A DNA stretch of 64,000 bases from positions 1,116,001 to 1,180,000 of the forward strand of contig NZ_LT607755.1 of assembly GCF_900090275.1 (NCBI RefSeq). Reading direction: 5' to 3'. Below, in pieces: positions 1 to 7,384 of this stretch. The notes beneath the pieces were generated by a model, which was given only the letters and a program-made list of their open reading frames with translations, was not told the origin of the DNA and made no database searches. How positions within the stretch are numbered: the first letter of the stretch is position 1; each line of letters starts with the position of its first letter. This DNA comes from Micromonospora zamorensis (lineage in GTDB: Bacteria > Actinomycetota > Actinomycetes > Mycobacteriales > Micromonosporaceae). Made by a program: the position numbers and the translations under genes.

Positions 1-1
1 C

Positions 2-97
2 AGGTGCGCGGTGCGATGGTCGGGCCACCACCGGCTGTCGCCGGAGGACGAGGAGGCGTCGGTGGCGGCTGTGGCCGCGCAGGGTGAGACTGGGTGA
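2..97 (+). CDS. 3' end of an unidentified protein (cut by window edge)
   Basis: An open frame enters from the left edge and ends with TGA at 95-97 after 31 codons. The tail is acidic and alanine-rich and shows no recognisable motif. The stop overlaps the ATG of the next fragment (TGATG), the normal coupling seen in actinomycete operons, which is the main reason to regard the frame as real. Nothing can be said about function. Confidence 0.35.
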   Translation, partial: RCAVRWSGHHRLSPEDEEASVAAVAAQGETG

Positions 98-213
98 TGA
101 CGATGACGAAGCACGCCGTCCAGGCCGCACGGATGTTCGACGGCGAGCGCCTCGTGGACGGCGGAGTGCTGGTCCTGCTCGACGGCGGCCGCATCGCTCC
201 CGATGCTGATTAA
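97..213 (+). pseudogene. N-terminal fragment of an amidohydrolase (imidazolonepropionase-like)
   Basis: The ATG at 97 overlaps the preceding stop. The 38 residues read like the start of a secondary-metabolism or imidazolonepropionase-like amidohydrolase: a short beta strand, then AARMFDGERLVDGG and VLVLLDGGRI, which is the composite beta-sandwich entry typical of that superfamily. Full-length members have about 400 residues, with the metal-binding HxH well beyond this point. Here the frame stops at TAA 211-213 just after LLDGGRIAPDAD, so no catalytic part remains. I read it as a truncated relic. The family call rests on a short stretch and is moderately uncertain. Confidence 0.45.
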
Positions 214-419
214 GCCAGACGCGCGCCCGGATCCGGACGGCCCACCGGGGTACGACGGGTCAGCATTCACCAGATCAATCCTCGCCGGACACGATAACCC
301 GGCGATTCGCCCCGCCGCCTCCCCGCCGACGCAATGCATCACGACCGCGACGCTCATAGCCTGTTGGAGCGGCCGGGTCTCGATCTGGACCCCAGCCGCC
401 TGAGGAGAGAGGCAACGCC

Positions 420-929
420 GTGCGAGCAATCCCGCTGTTCGTCGTGGCACTGGTGCTCTGCGGGTGTACTGCACCAGCCCCGCCCGCCGCCGGCCCGGCC
501 TCGCCGGCCGGGTCGGCGCCGGTGCCGTCGGCGCCGGCCGCGTCGCCGCCGGTGCCGGCCTTCCAGCAGAGCCTGCCCGGCAGCGCCCGGCGCGAGTGCG
601 TCGCGGTGCCCGGCGACGCCACGCTGGTGCGCTCGGGCGACTTCATCGCCGGGGACTTTGTGGAGTACCGCCGGCAATGGCATCCTGACCTCGGCCCCGA
701 CCTGGGCAAGCTGTTCTGGCTGCCGGCCCGCCCCCAGCTCAACGCTGCGCTCACCGTGACCGCGACCTCCGGCGGCCGCACCGAGACCTACAGCGCCGGC
801 TCGCTGGCGACCAACGACGCCGGGCAGGCGATGTACCCCAGCGGCATCCCGTTGCCGGCCGCCGGAACGTGGAAGCTCGTCGCGCAGGCCGGCGACGGGT
901 GGGGGTGCTTCGAGCTGACACTGCTCTGA
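420..929 (+). CDS. Small secreted lipoprotein of unknown function
   Basis: The protein has 169 residues. The GTG at 420 is chosen because a GAGGAGAGAG ribosome site lies just upstream and because the N-terminus becomes a perfect lipoprotein signal: MRAIPLFVVALVLCGC, with lipobox LCGC and Cys16 as the lipidated residue. A low-complexity Pro/Ala linker follows (about residues 17-45), as is common for lipoproteins that must span the thick wall. The remaining ~120 residues form a compact domain with two further cysteines (in RRECVAV and GWGCFEL, near its two ends) that could pair in a disulphide. The TVTATSGGRTETYSAG stretch suggests a beta-rich fold. It is probably an exported, membrane-anchored protein. 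I do not recognise the family. The neighbours are gene fragments, so context gives no clue. Confidence 0.75.
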   Translation: MRAIPLFVVALVLCGCTAPAPPAAGPASPAGSAPVPSAPAASPPVPAFQQSLPGSARRECVAVPGDATLVRSGDFIAGDFVEYRRQWHPDLGPDLGKLFWLPARPQLNAALTVTATSGGRTETYSAGSLATNDAGQAMYPSGIPLPAAGTWKLVAQAGDGWGCFELTLL

Positions 930-961
930 CCGGCGTTCGGCGCGCGCCCGGGCCCAGCTCA

Positions 962-1207
962 GCGGACAACACCAACGCCAGTCAGCTCCGATCCCAAATG
1001 AACGGCTACGTCAAAGACGGGGCGCTCAACAGCTACCACGTCTCCTGCGCCAGGGCCATCGCCGACATCACCCGGGACCGTGGCCTGGACAAGCGGGCGG
1101 CGCTCATCGCCATCACCACCGCGATCGCCGAAAGCAGCCTGCACAACTACACCGAGCCCAACGACTTGGCGCGGCGGCCGGTGCGATCGAGAGCTGGCGG
1201 GACGTGA
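962..1207 (+). pseudogene. Remnant of a secreted lysozyme/peptidase-type wall protein
   Basis: One frame here contains a stretch typical of actinomycete phage-tail-lysozyme-like or M23-associated wall proteins: CARAIADITRDRGLDK, then AALIAITTAIAESSLHNY. These proteins normally continue with a DSLGLFQQRPSQGWG-type segment, which is absent: the frame diverges after TEPND and ends at 1207. No convincing start or ribosome site is present, and the N-terminal secretion signal is missing. I therefore call it a broken internal fragment. Nothing else coding is visible in the surrounding non-coding stretch 930-1465. Confidence 0.4.
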
Positions 1208-1465
1208 CCCGCATCAGCAGCAGGAAGGCCGCTCGGCATCTCCGAAGTCGAGTCCAGCGATCCGGTAGGAAGGCCGCGCTGGCGTGCTCGATGAGCGCCA
1301 AATAACACCCGGTACCGACAAGTCAACCCGCCGTGATTTGGGCAATCGGCATCAAGGGCCGGCTGCCGCCCTGGCGCATCCGGGCTGACGCTCTACATTG
1401 ACATCTGACGTCATGTGCTAATTGTGCTGATAGCTTGGCTCGTCGGCGTCCCCAAGGGAGTGCAC

Positions 1466-2050
1466 ATGCCCAACGTGGCCCTCATCGCCGGCCCGGTAGT
1501 CGACCTGGCTTCCGCTGCGTCGGCCCTGGCAGCCACCGGCCTACAGGTCGTCAGCGCAGGCAACGTCTTCCGCCAACACGTGCAGCAGCAGACTCCGCTG
1601 GGCGAAGAGGCGAACGGGTATATGCAGGCCGGACATCTTGTCCCGGATGAGCTGATGGTCGGAGTGGTCGCTGAAGCCCTAGCCAACGTCGACGGCGGCT
1701 GGGTGCTGTACAACTTCCCTCGCAAGATCCGTCAGGCCGAGTTGCTGACGCAGAGCGGTCACGGGCCCGACACAGTGATCGAGCTCGTCCTGACTGAGGA
1801 CCAACTCCGTCTCGCCGTTCACCGCCGGGTAGAACGACGGATAGAACTGGACCCCCAGCAAGCCGAGCGACGCCAGGAACTCCTGCTCATGTACACGCAT
1901 TCACAAGAGAACCACCAAGAGCAGATCGAGCCGTTGCGCGCCTATTACCGGACCCACGGCCTGTTGCAAACCGTCAGTGGCTTCGGCGACCTCGAAGACG
2001 TAGCAGCCAGACTGATCCCAATCGCCTCCGATGGCCAACGCCACCCGTGA
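1466..2050 (+). CDS. Adenylate-kinase-like protein with degenerate P-loop
   Basis: The protein has 194 residues. The ATG at 1466 follows AAGGGAG at 6-nt spacing, and upstream codons lack any family pattern, so this start is preferred. The framework is that of nucleoside monophosphate kinases: an N-terminal beta strand (VALIAGP), a helix, VSAGNVFRQHV where kinases bind NMP, then TPLGEEANGYMQAGHLVPD, which matches the family's G-x-L-V-P-D element, then GWVLYNFPRK in place of the usual DGFPR, and RVERR at the LID. The Gly-rich GxPGxGK loop is replaced by IAGPVVDLAS, and the Asp of DGFPR is Asn. These are the residues that hold ATP phosphates, so phosphotransfer is doubtful. It may be a regulatory or nucleotide-binding pseudoenzyme. 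It stands alone, upstream of the sigma-factor operon. Confidence 0.65.
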   Translation: MPNVALIAGPVVDLASAASALAATGLQVVSAGNVFRQHVQQQTPLGEEANGYMQAGHLVPDELMVGVVAEALANVDGGWVLYNFPRKIRQAELLTQSGHGPDTVIELVLTEDQLRLAVHRRVERRIELDPQQAERRQELLLMYTHSQENHQEQIEPLRAYYRTHGLLQTVSGFGDLEDVAARLIPIASDGQRHP

Positions 2051-2075
2051 GATCGGGCAGGTAGCGAAGCTGGGC

Positions 2076-2105
2076 CCGCAGCCGCAGCCGCAGCCGCAGC
2101 CGCAG
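2076..2105 (+). repeat. Five perfect tandem copies of CCGCAG
   Basis: A 30-bp microsatellite of exactly five CCGCAG units lies in the 171-bp gap between the kinase-like gene and the sigma-factor gene. Hexamer tracts of this kind can vary in copy number by slippage. The position upstream of a sigma gene allows, but does not show, an effect on its expression. Confidence 0.9.
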
Positions 2106-2221
2106 ATCGCCGCTGAGAGGTCGCTATTGGGCGACCGCTTGCCGTCGGACCTCGGCGCCTGAACACTTCCCCGCCTGATCGGCAATGTCAGGGTGAAGCG
2201 CGGACTTTGCCGAGGAGGGCC

Positions 2222-2794
2222 ATGGATTCGGATGCGGATTTGATAGGCCGGTCGCTGGATGGCGATGTCGACGCCTTCGTGGAGGTGGTCGAGCGCCATG
2301 AGGCCGCCGTCGGTTCGTACCTCGTTCGCCGGGCGGGGCGGGATGCGGCTGAGGACCTCCTGGGCGAGGTTTGGGTTGCGGCGTTCGAGTCGCGGCGATC
2401 GTACGACCGGTCGTACAACGATGCGCGGCCGTGGCTGTACGGGGTGGCATTGAATCGCTTGCGACGCTACTGGCGGTCCCGGCCGGCCGAGGACCTGGTC
2501 GCGGACGTACCGGACGTGGCTACTGGATGGGATCCGTGGTCGGCGGTGGACCTCGGCATGGACGCCCGGGCGGTGCTCCGGTCGGCCCTCACGCGGCTCA
2601 AACCCGAAGAGCGGGAGGTCCTGAGGCTCGTCGCCTGGGAGGACCTGACCGCAGCCGACGCCGCGCGGGCACTCGGCATACCAGCGGGCACCGCGCGGCG
2701 GCTGCTGAGCCAGGCCAGGACGGCAGTGCGCGACGCCCCGGGGGTGTCCGCGCTTCTGAAGGACCGCAACAGCACGAAGGAGAGACACCGATGA
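2222..2794 (+). CDS. ECF-family RNA polymerase sigma factor
   Basis: The protein has 190 residues. The ATG at 2222 is set by GAGGAGG immediately upstream; an in-frame TTG at 2207 would place that ribosome site inside the gene. Region 2 is clear (VVERHEAAVGSYLVRRAG, AAEDLLGEVWVAAF, then ARPWLYGVALNRLRRYWR) and region 4 is clear (ALTRLKPEEREVLRLVAWE, then AARALGIPAGTARRLLSQAR with the helix-turn-helix). It directs RNA polymerase to a specific set of promoters. Its stop overlaps the ATG of the CU044_5270 gene (ATGA), so the two are translated together. In actinomycetes this pair is common, and the partner is thought to control or report to the sigma factor. What signal it senses cannot be told. 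Confidence 0.92.
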   Translation: MDSDADLIGRSLDGDVDAFVEVVERHEAAVGSYLVRRAGRDAAEDLLGEVWVAAFESRRSYDRSYNDARPWLYGVALNRLRRYWRSRPAEDLVADVPDVATGWDPWSAVDLGMDARAVLRSALTRLKPEEREVLRLVAWEDLTAADAARALGIPAGTARRLLSQARTAVRDAPGVSALLKDRNSTKERHR

Positions 2795-3936
2795 CCGACG
2801 AGCTCGATCTGGTCGGTGCGTTGGGCAGCGCAGAACCACTACGCCCGGAGGCGTATCAGCGGGCGCGGGCGGTGCTGCGGGCGGCTATGGCCGACCCCGG
2901 AACCGTGCGGCTGCTGGGCGCGATATCAGCGGAGAACACGACTATGGAGGCGACTTCAACCATGGAAACGACGACAACCACGCGGGACCACGAATCCAGC
3001 CCGGCGATTCAGCGCCGCCGCCGGATCGGTATCGCGGGCCGATTGGGCATCGGCGCCGGGGTGGGGGTTGCCGCCGCGGCGGCAGTCGTCGCTGTGGTGC
3101 TCAACTCGCCGGCGACCGGGGGCATCGAGGCCGGCAAGGATTCGTCAGCCGCCACCTCGAGCTCGACCACCGTCGACGGGTCCGCAGAGCGCGCGCCGCT
3201 GATGACCCTGGCCGGGTCCATCAAGACGGTTACCCCGTCGGCGGGCGACGCGTGGCTGGTGAAGGCGACGCAGGTCCACGGCACCAAGACCATGCAGGTC
3301 GTCTACACGCTGTACACCGACGATCACGCGATCTATACGGGCAACAGCGTGAAGGACATCAAGCGTGCGATCGCCCGTCACCAGGACCAGATGACGGACG
3401 GCGGCTACGCTCCGCTCCTCAAGGCAGCCGTCGCCGCGGCGGACAGCAGCCCGGCCGACGGCCGGACCCAGATGCTCAAGGCAGCCAAGGATCCGCTGGT
3501 GGGCCTCGACCCCGCAGCGCAGAAGGCGGTATGGGACAAGCAGCAGGCGTCCGCGCAGGTGATCATCAAGCAGAAGGGCGGCAACGCCAAGCCGAAGCCG
3601 TACAGCCCCCAGGCCGTTCAGCGGCACTTCGACAACGCCCTATGGACCTACAGCACCCAAGCGCTGTCCGCTGGCGACGGCAACACGCAGGTCCGGGCCG
3701 GCGTGCTGCGTCTGCTGTCCACCATCTCCGCGGTCAGCGTCAAGAACTCGACCACCCACGGCAAGGCCACGCTGACGATCACCGCCAGCCCCGAGGTGTT
3801 CGGCGGCGAGGCTGGCGAGGTGCTGACCATCGACGCCACGACCGGCATGCTGGTCAAGGACATCTCCACCGTGCCGGGCCTCCCCCAGGCCTCCACGACG
3901 TACGAATCCTCCCGCGTGACGAAGGCCGACCTGTAG
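2791..3936 (+). CDS. CU044_5270-family membrane protein, sigma-factor partner
   Basis: The protein has 381 residues; its start codon overlaps the sigma gene stop. Layout: a cytoplasmic segment (1-70) with LRPEAYQRARAVLRAAM near the front; a basic stretch RRRRIG; one transmembrane helix at about residues 77-105 (IGAGVGVAAAAAVVAVVL); a Ser/Thr-rich linker; and a large extracytoplasmic domain with the strand-rich TPSAGDAWLVKATQVHGTKT and VYTLYTDDHAIYTG. This is the organisation of the CU044_5270 family encoded beside ECF sigma factors. By position it probably acts as an anti-sigma-like or sensory partner, but the classic zinc-binding anti-sigma HxxxCxxC motif is absent. Confidence is high for family and topology, low for mechanism. 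Confidence 0.8.
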   Translation: MTDELDLVGALGSAEPLRPEAYQRARAVLRAAMADPGTVRLLGAISAENTTMEATSTMETTTTTRDHESSPAIQRRRRIGIAGRLGIGAGVGVAAAAAVVAVVLNSPATGGIEAGKDSSAATSSSTTVDGSAERAPLMTLAGSIKTVTPSAGDAWLVKATQVHGTKTMQVVYTLYTDDHAIYTGNSVKDIKRAIARHQDQMTDGGYAPLLKAAVAAADSSPADGRTQMLKAAKDPLVGLDPAAQKAVWDKQQASAQVIIKQKGGNAKPKPYSPQAVQRHFDNALWTYSTQALSAGDGNTQVRAGVLRLLSTISAVSVKNSTTHGKATLTITASPEVFGGEAGEVLTIDATTGMLVKDISTVPGLPQASTTYESSRVTKADL

Positions 3937-3985
3937 GCCGGGAACTCCCACCCGCCAGCGGGCGTAACGCGCCCGGCGATCGATA

Positions 3986-4019
3986 ACGGTGCGGGCCGCC
4001 CAGAGGCGGCCCGCACCGT
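3986..4019 (+). terminator. Strong rho-independent terminator
   Basis: A perfect 15-bp inverted repeat (3986-4000 with 4005-4019) around a CAGA loop, followed by CGTTTTGTTGTT. It lies 49 nt after the CU044_5270 stop and closes the sigma operon. Confidence 0.88.
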
Positions 4020-4065
4020 CGTTTTGTTGTTCGCACGGCCCGCGCCTGACTGCGATGATCGACGC

Positions 4066-4206
4066 GTGACGTACATCCCGGACCTGGCGCCCTGTGACTA
4101 CTACCCGGGCGCCCCGGACGCCATTGCCATTGGTTGGCTGGATTCGAGCATGCCCTTTACTGCAGGAGCCTGCCCGCGAGACGACTTGCACAGAGCTTGT
4201 AAGTGA
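4066..4206 (+). pseudogene. Short N-terminal fragment of a conserved hypothetical protein
   Basis: The frame starts at GTG 4066 and begins MTYIPDLAPCDYYPG, then AIAIGWLDSSMPFTAG. That phrasing resembles the opening of a small actinobacterial family whose members start with a TYIPDLAPY-type motif followed by xxxGWL and are 100-150 residues long. Here the frame changes character after ACPR and stops at 4206, with 46 residues in all. I therefore read it as the surviving first third of a decayed gene. No ribosome site is visible. It could also be chance coding. Confidence 0.35.
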
Positions 4207-4536
4207 GTAATCCCGGACGTCGCAAGATCCGGAACATGCACCGAATGATCAGGATCATCGGCCGGGAGTCGGTGGACGAATGTCCTGGCAGGACGGGAGG
4301 TGGCGCGGGCGGCGCTATCTCCTTCCTGAACCGTGTGCGTCTGATGCCGCCTGGGGCGCGTCCGGGTTACGGCATCAGCCGACCCAAGATCATGTCGATC
4401 TCAGGTCGTCTTAGGTGGACCAGCAGTGACTACCAATGACCGGCTAGGACTCTTCATGCCCAGGTCACGAGGCGTCTCGTCCACTTGATCGACTGTGCCC
4501 ATCGCCGGCATCAATACAAAGCCAAGTGTTGAACGC
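4207..4536. other. Non-coding stretch, nothing recognised
   Basis: About 330 bp between the decayed fragment and the convergent HD-domain gene. Base composition is less GC-skewed than in the flanking genes. I see no gene, RNA or clear repeat here. Confidence 0.6.
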
Positions 4537-5115
4537 TTACGCGTGCGGCGGGGGAGCGAGCCAAGCCAGGGGCTGTCCGCTGAGGGCGGCGTCGGCAAGG
4601 CGGTGGGCGCTGGCGGTCTTCAGAGCCGCTCGTGAGCTGTCGATCCAGCGCTGCACGTTGTCGACGCCTTGGTGGCGGTACTCGACGGCTTGGACGAGGC
4701 ATTCCAGCTTGTCAGCGTCACGAGCGACGACGGCTTCCAGTGTCTCGCCAGCTTCGTACTCGGCGACGGCGGCGGTGATGACGTCGGCGACGGCTGGGGG
4801 ACAGGCGGCGACCTGGTCGGCGGTGACGGCGGTGTTGGGTACGGCGGTGAGATAGCGCTTGGCGATGTGTGGGATGTCGGTGATTCGGGTTTCCTGAGTG
4901 TCGTGCAGGGTGCAGAGCATCGACACTCGGGCTGGGTCGGCGCCCTCCATGGCGGCGAGCATCATTCCGATGAGCGCCGTTCGGAAGGAGTGCTCGGCGA
5001 TGGACTCGGGTTGCTTGACGCCGGCGAACCACCATCCGGTCCGGGCAGCGCGTTTGAGGACGCCAGCTTCGAAGATGAAGTTCATCGCTCCGGCGGCGTC
5101 GTGATCGTCGGTCAT
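4537..5115 (-). CDS. HD-domain phosphohydrolase (YfbR-like 5'-nucleotidase family)
   Basis: The protein has 192 residues. The metal-binding H...HD...D pattern of the HD superfamily is complete: His42 in IAEHSFR, His71-Asp72 in TLHDTQE, and an Asp in ARDADKLEC (about residue 133-135). The fold order and length match the HD_3/YfbR branch, which removes phosphate from deoxynucleoside 5'-monophosphates or related small phosphoesters in the cytoplasm. Its ATG overlaps the stop of the XRE regulator gene transcribed just before it (ATGA, 5112-5115), so the two form a coupled operon. The regulator may therefore respond to a nucleotide or control this enzyme. The exact substrate is not visible. Confidence 0.82.
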   Translation of the reverse strand: MTDDHDAAGAMNFIFEAGVLKRAARTGWWFAGVKQPESIAEHSFRTALIGMMLAAMEGADPARVSMLCTLHDTQETRITDIPHIAKRYLTAVPNTAVTADQVAACPPAVADVITAAVAEYEAGETLEAVVARDADKLECLVQAVEYRHQGVDNVQRWIDSSRAALKTASAHRLADAALSGQPLAWLAPPPHA

Positions 5116-6239
5116 CTGCCCGTCCCTGTGCCGGTGAGTCCGTCCGCCCGCAGGCTGTAGACGATAGAGGTTAGTTCCTGCCGCGACTGTGCGGAGATCC
5201 GGTCACTGTCCAGGAGCGGGACACTGCGGTCGAGGAGCGCCCGAGTCGCGGCGGGGTTGTCGAGAGCGAGACCGCGTCGTGCGGCCAGCAGAGCCCAGAC
5301 ATTGTGGATGTTGAGGTCAACGAAGGAATGCCCCGGATTGAGGCGATGAACCAGGTGCCGAAGAAGGATTGAGCCATTCCAGTCAGCGAGCGCTTCGGGC
5401 ATGAAGGAGTCGTCGCGGTGGCGGTACGGGATCTCGCCCACCCAGTAGGCCGAGTAGTTGAGAGCCGCTCGCTCGCAGGAGTCATCGGGATGCGCGCGAG
5501 CGATGAAGTCTCGTAACGGTTCCGGGTCGCCCTGGTTAGCGAGGGACGTGACGACGGAGCGAGCGTCGGGCCACAGCGGTGACCAGGTGTGAAAGGTGGT
5601 CGTGCGGTGTGATCGGGCGGTGGTCTGGGTGAGCCAACCTGCTGCTGCCTTCGTGGGGTCCATGCCGGCAAGGAAGCAGGCTTGCCGGTGCAGCAGCACG
5701 TTCCGATGCCGTCCGGCTGCGGCGCGATCGGCGAGCACGTGAAGGTGAGTAAAGAACGCACGTTGCTCGTCGACGGGCAAGGTTGGCCCGGACGCGACTG
5801 GACCCCGTCGGGGATGGGCGATGGGTAGCCCTCGGGCGAAGGTCGGTGTCTGCCCGAGGACGGCCCAGAGGATCAAGTCGGTCAGACGGTGGGTGAGTAC
5901 GGACCAGCCCAGCGGCTGTTCGGCGATGTCGCAACGGCCCACATTCTCGTTGAGGACGGCGGCAAGGATGAGATCCGCCTCAGCGGCGTCGTCAAGTGCT
6001 GCGAGCAGGGTTGTGTTCGCGCCGAGCCGTCCGAGCCGGCGTCGAACGGCGATCGCCTGCCCGAGCGGTACCGCGGTGAATGGTCGGCGCCCGGACTCCC
6101 AGCTCTGCACGGTCACGCGATCGACGTCCAGGTCGACGGCGAGCTGCTCCTGCGTGAGCGGGATGGACTCCCGGATCAGCTTGAACAGGTAGCCGGTCAC
6201 CTCGCCGCGATGTGGTGCTGATCGTCCGTGACCTTTCAT
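5112..6239 (-). CDS. XRE-family transcriptional regulator with large C-terminal domain
   Basis: The protein has 375 residues. An HTH_3-type domain lies at about residues 17-60: LFKLIRESIPLTQEQLAVDL, then VDRVTVQSWESGRRPF, the recognition helix and the SWExGRR signature of Xre/Cro regulators. The remaining ~300 residues are helical and resemble the tetratricopeptide-like ligand-sensing part of the large actinobacterial XRE proteins; the phrase NVLLHRQACFLAGMDPTKAA is typical. The 220-bp gap upstream separates it from the divergent small-gene operon at 6462 and is the likely place for both promoters. It is translationally coupled to the HD phosphohydrolase downstream. Its role as DNA-binding regulator is firm; its ligand is unknown. 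Confidence 0.82.
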   Translation of the reverse strand: MKGHGRSAPHRGEVTGYLFKLIRESIPLTQEQLAVDLDVDRVTVQSWESGRRPFTAVPLGQAIAVRRRLGRLGANTTLLAALDDAAEADLILAAVLNENVGRCDIAEQPLGWSVLTHRLTDLILWAVLGQTPTFARGLPIAHPRRGPVASGPTLPVDEQRAFFTHLHVLADRAAAGRHRNVLLHRQACFLAGMDPTKAAAGWLTQTTARSHRTTTFHTWSPLWPDARSVVTSLANQGDPEPLRDFIARAHPDDSCERAALNYSAYWVGEIPYRHRDDSFMPEALADWNGSILLRHLVHRLNPGHSFVDLNIHNVWALLAARRGLALDNPAATRALLDRSVPLLDSDRISAQSRQELTSIVYSLRADGLTGTGTGR

Positions 6240-6461
6240 ACGTCATCCCTACGTTGACCCGTGGTCGACGTTTCGCCGTGAAACCACTGCTGCGGCGGCT
6301 CATCTGGCCTGCTCACTCGTACTGCGGGTGAGTCCCACCGCCGCCGTCGTGATCGTAGCGTCGCAGTTACCGAACGTTCCAGATTTGATCCCGTCGTTTC
6401 GGGGTCGGCCGTGGAGTGCTGCCCGGTGGAGGGAGCCAGTGATGGGGGACAGGACACCACC

Positions 6462-6647
6462 ATGGCGACGAGTGACCTACGACCAGTACCTGATCGCCGT
6501 CGCGATGACCCTGGACGGCGACACCGCCCGGCTTGGTCGTGGCAGAGGTGGAACTGGGTCTGCCGCTGTGGGGCGGAACTGCCCTGTCACAGCCGACACC
6601 GCATTCCGATCAACCGGGGGCACTGGCCCGCCGAGGAGGAGCAGTGA
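6462..6647 (+). CDS. Small Cys/Trp-rich protein, first of four coupled small genes
   Basis: The protein has 61 residues. The ATG at 6462 follows GGGGGACAGG. The C-terminal half is distinctive: SWQRWNWVCRCGAELPC, then RHRIPINRGHWP, with a CxCx5C arrangement that could bind a metal. This half looks selected rather than random, because the arginine/cysteine pattern is regular and the neighbours are coupled by overlapping codons. The stop (6645-6647) overlaps the next GTG. I recall short proteins of this style in Micromonosporaceae genomes next to XRE regulators, with no known function. It lies divergent from the XRE gene at 5112. Confidence 0.55.
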   Translation: MATSDLRPVPDRRRDDPGRRHRPAWSWQRWNWVCRCGAELPCHSRHRIPINRGHWPAEEEQ

Positions 6648-6823
6648 GCAACGATGCGGAGCGGCAAATCCTGGTCGTGCACCTGCTCGCTAACGACGGC
6701 CTGTGCACCGGTTGCCGGGCGTGGTGGTCGCGGCTCACGCCGTACCCATGCTGGCAGGTGGACTGGGCGACCAGCCGGCAGGCCCGGTCGATGACGGCGG
6801 CGCTGCTCGGAGGTCGCACATGA
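6644..6823 (+). CDS. Small protein with CxxC motif, second of four
   Basis: The protein has 59 residues and starts at a GTG inside the previous stop (GTGA). It contains LCTGCRAWWSRLTPYPCW, with CxxC and a third Cys 14 residues later, and hence a possible zinc site. An N-terminal helix (AERQILVVHLLANDG) precedes it. The stop overlaps the ATG of the third gene. Function unknown. The strict overlap chain is the best evidence that it is expressed. Confidence 0.55.
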   Translation: MSNDAERQILVVHLLANDGLCTGCRAWWSRLTPYPCWQVDWATSRQARSMTAALLGGRT

Positions 6824-7038
6824 CCACGCACGGCCCGGTGCTGCCGATCTGGAGCTGTGGCGGCTGCGATGCGCCCTGGCCCTGCCGTACGCGGCAGCGC
6901 GAGCTACGCGCCGAGTTCGACGACGCTCCGATCTCCCTGGCTCTCTACCTAGGTGCGCAGCTGGTGCGGGCCTCCGAGGACCTGACCTGGGTGCCGGCGG
7001 GTGCGCTGCACAGACGCTTCCTCGGGTGGCTTCGGTGA
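6820..7038 (+). CDS. Small Cys-rich protein, third of four
   Basis: The protein has 72 residues; its ATG overlaps the previous stop (ATGA). It opens with LPIWSCGGCDAPWPCRTRQ, a CxxCx5C cluster very like those in the two preceding products, followed by a helical stretch EFDDAPISLALYLGAQLVRA and a closing LHRRFLGW. The shared cysteine pattern suggests that the three proteins arose from or belong to one metal-binding set. Similar short proteins are sometimes labelled flavin reductase in public genomes. I see no flavin-binding feature and would not use that name. Confidence 0.6.
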   Translation: MTTHGPVLPIWSCGGCDAPWPCRTRQRELRAEFDDAPISLALYLGAQLVRASEDLTWVPAGALHRRFLGWLR

Positions 7039-7208
7039 GCATCCTGCGGCCGGGTGACGAGAAGTTCCACTACAGCGACGGCTCCCACAAATGGATCCCG
7101 CCGGACCCGGACTACGACCAAGAGGTCTGGGACGAGCAGGTCCGGCAGCACAAACACAGCCACGTCCGGAACGAGCGTCCGAAGGTCCGCATCCAGCGTC
7201 TCGTCTGA
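7035..7208 (+). CDS. Small charged protein, last of four
   Basis: The protein has 57 residues. The GTG at 7035 overlaps the previous stop (GTGA); an alternative GTG at 7026 adds three residues. The sequence is polar and rich in His, Asp and Arg (FHYSDGSHKWIPPDPDYDQE, then RQHKHSHVRNERPK) with no hydrophobic core. It is therefore probably disordered or a partner of the three Cys-rich proteins encoded before it. It is the last gene before the tRNA fragment. Unknown function. Confidence 0.5.
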   Translation: MSILRPGDEKFHYSDGSHKWIPPDPDYDQEVWDEQVRQHKHSHVRNERPKVRIQRLV

Positions 7209-7321
7209 CGCCAGCCGTACAGCAGCGAAGTGCAGCAACGGTCCCGGCCGAACCGGCCCGAAAGGCGCGTCAGCAGGCCGTCTGACCTCGCATCAAGCCC
7301 GATCCAACCGGGTTGCCGAGA

Positions 7322-7366
7322 GTTCACACCGAAGAGGTCGCTGGTTCGATACCAGCATCGCCCACT
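7322..7366 (+). other. 3' half of a tRNA-Val(CAC) gene: probable attachment-site remnant
   Basis: The sequence can be read as a tRNA from position 31 to its end: anticodon loop TTCACAC (7323-7329, anticodon CAC), 3' anticodon strand CGAAG (7330-7334), variable AGGTC, a perfect T-arm GCTGG-TTCGATA-CCAGC (7340-7356), acceptor ATCGCCC (7357-7363) and discriminator A. The D-arm, the 5' acceptor (expected GGGCGAT) and the 5' anticodon strand are absent upstream. A tRNA 3' half next to the native terminator is what remains at one end of an element integrated by a tyrosine recombinase. The flanks (7209-7321 and 7415-7683) hold no recognisable gene. Confidence 0.8.
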
Positions 7367-7384
7367 GTCAGTTCCGCAGGTCAG

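Noticed and set aside
7322..7366. An intact tRNA gene
   Set aside because: The 5' acceptor strand, D-arm and 5' anticodon strand are missing, so it cannot fold as a full tRNA.
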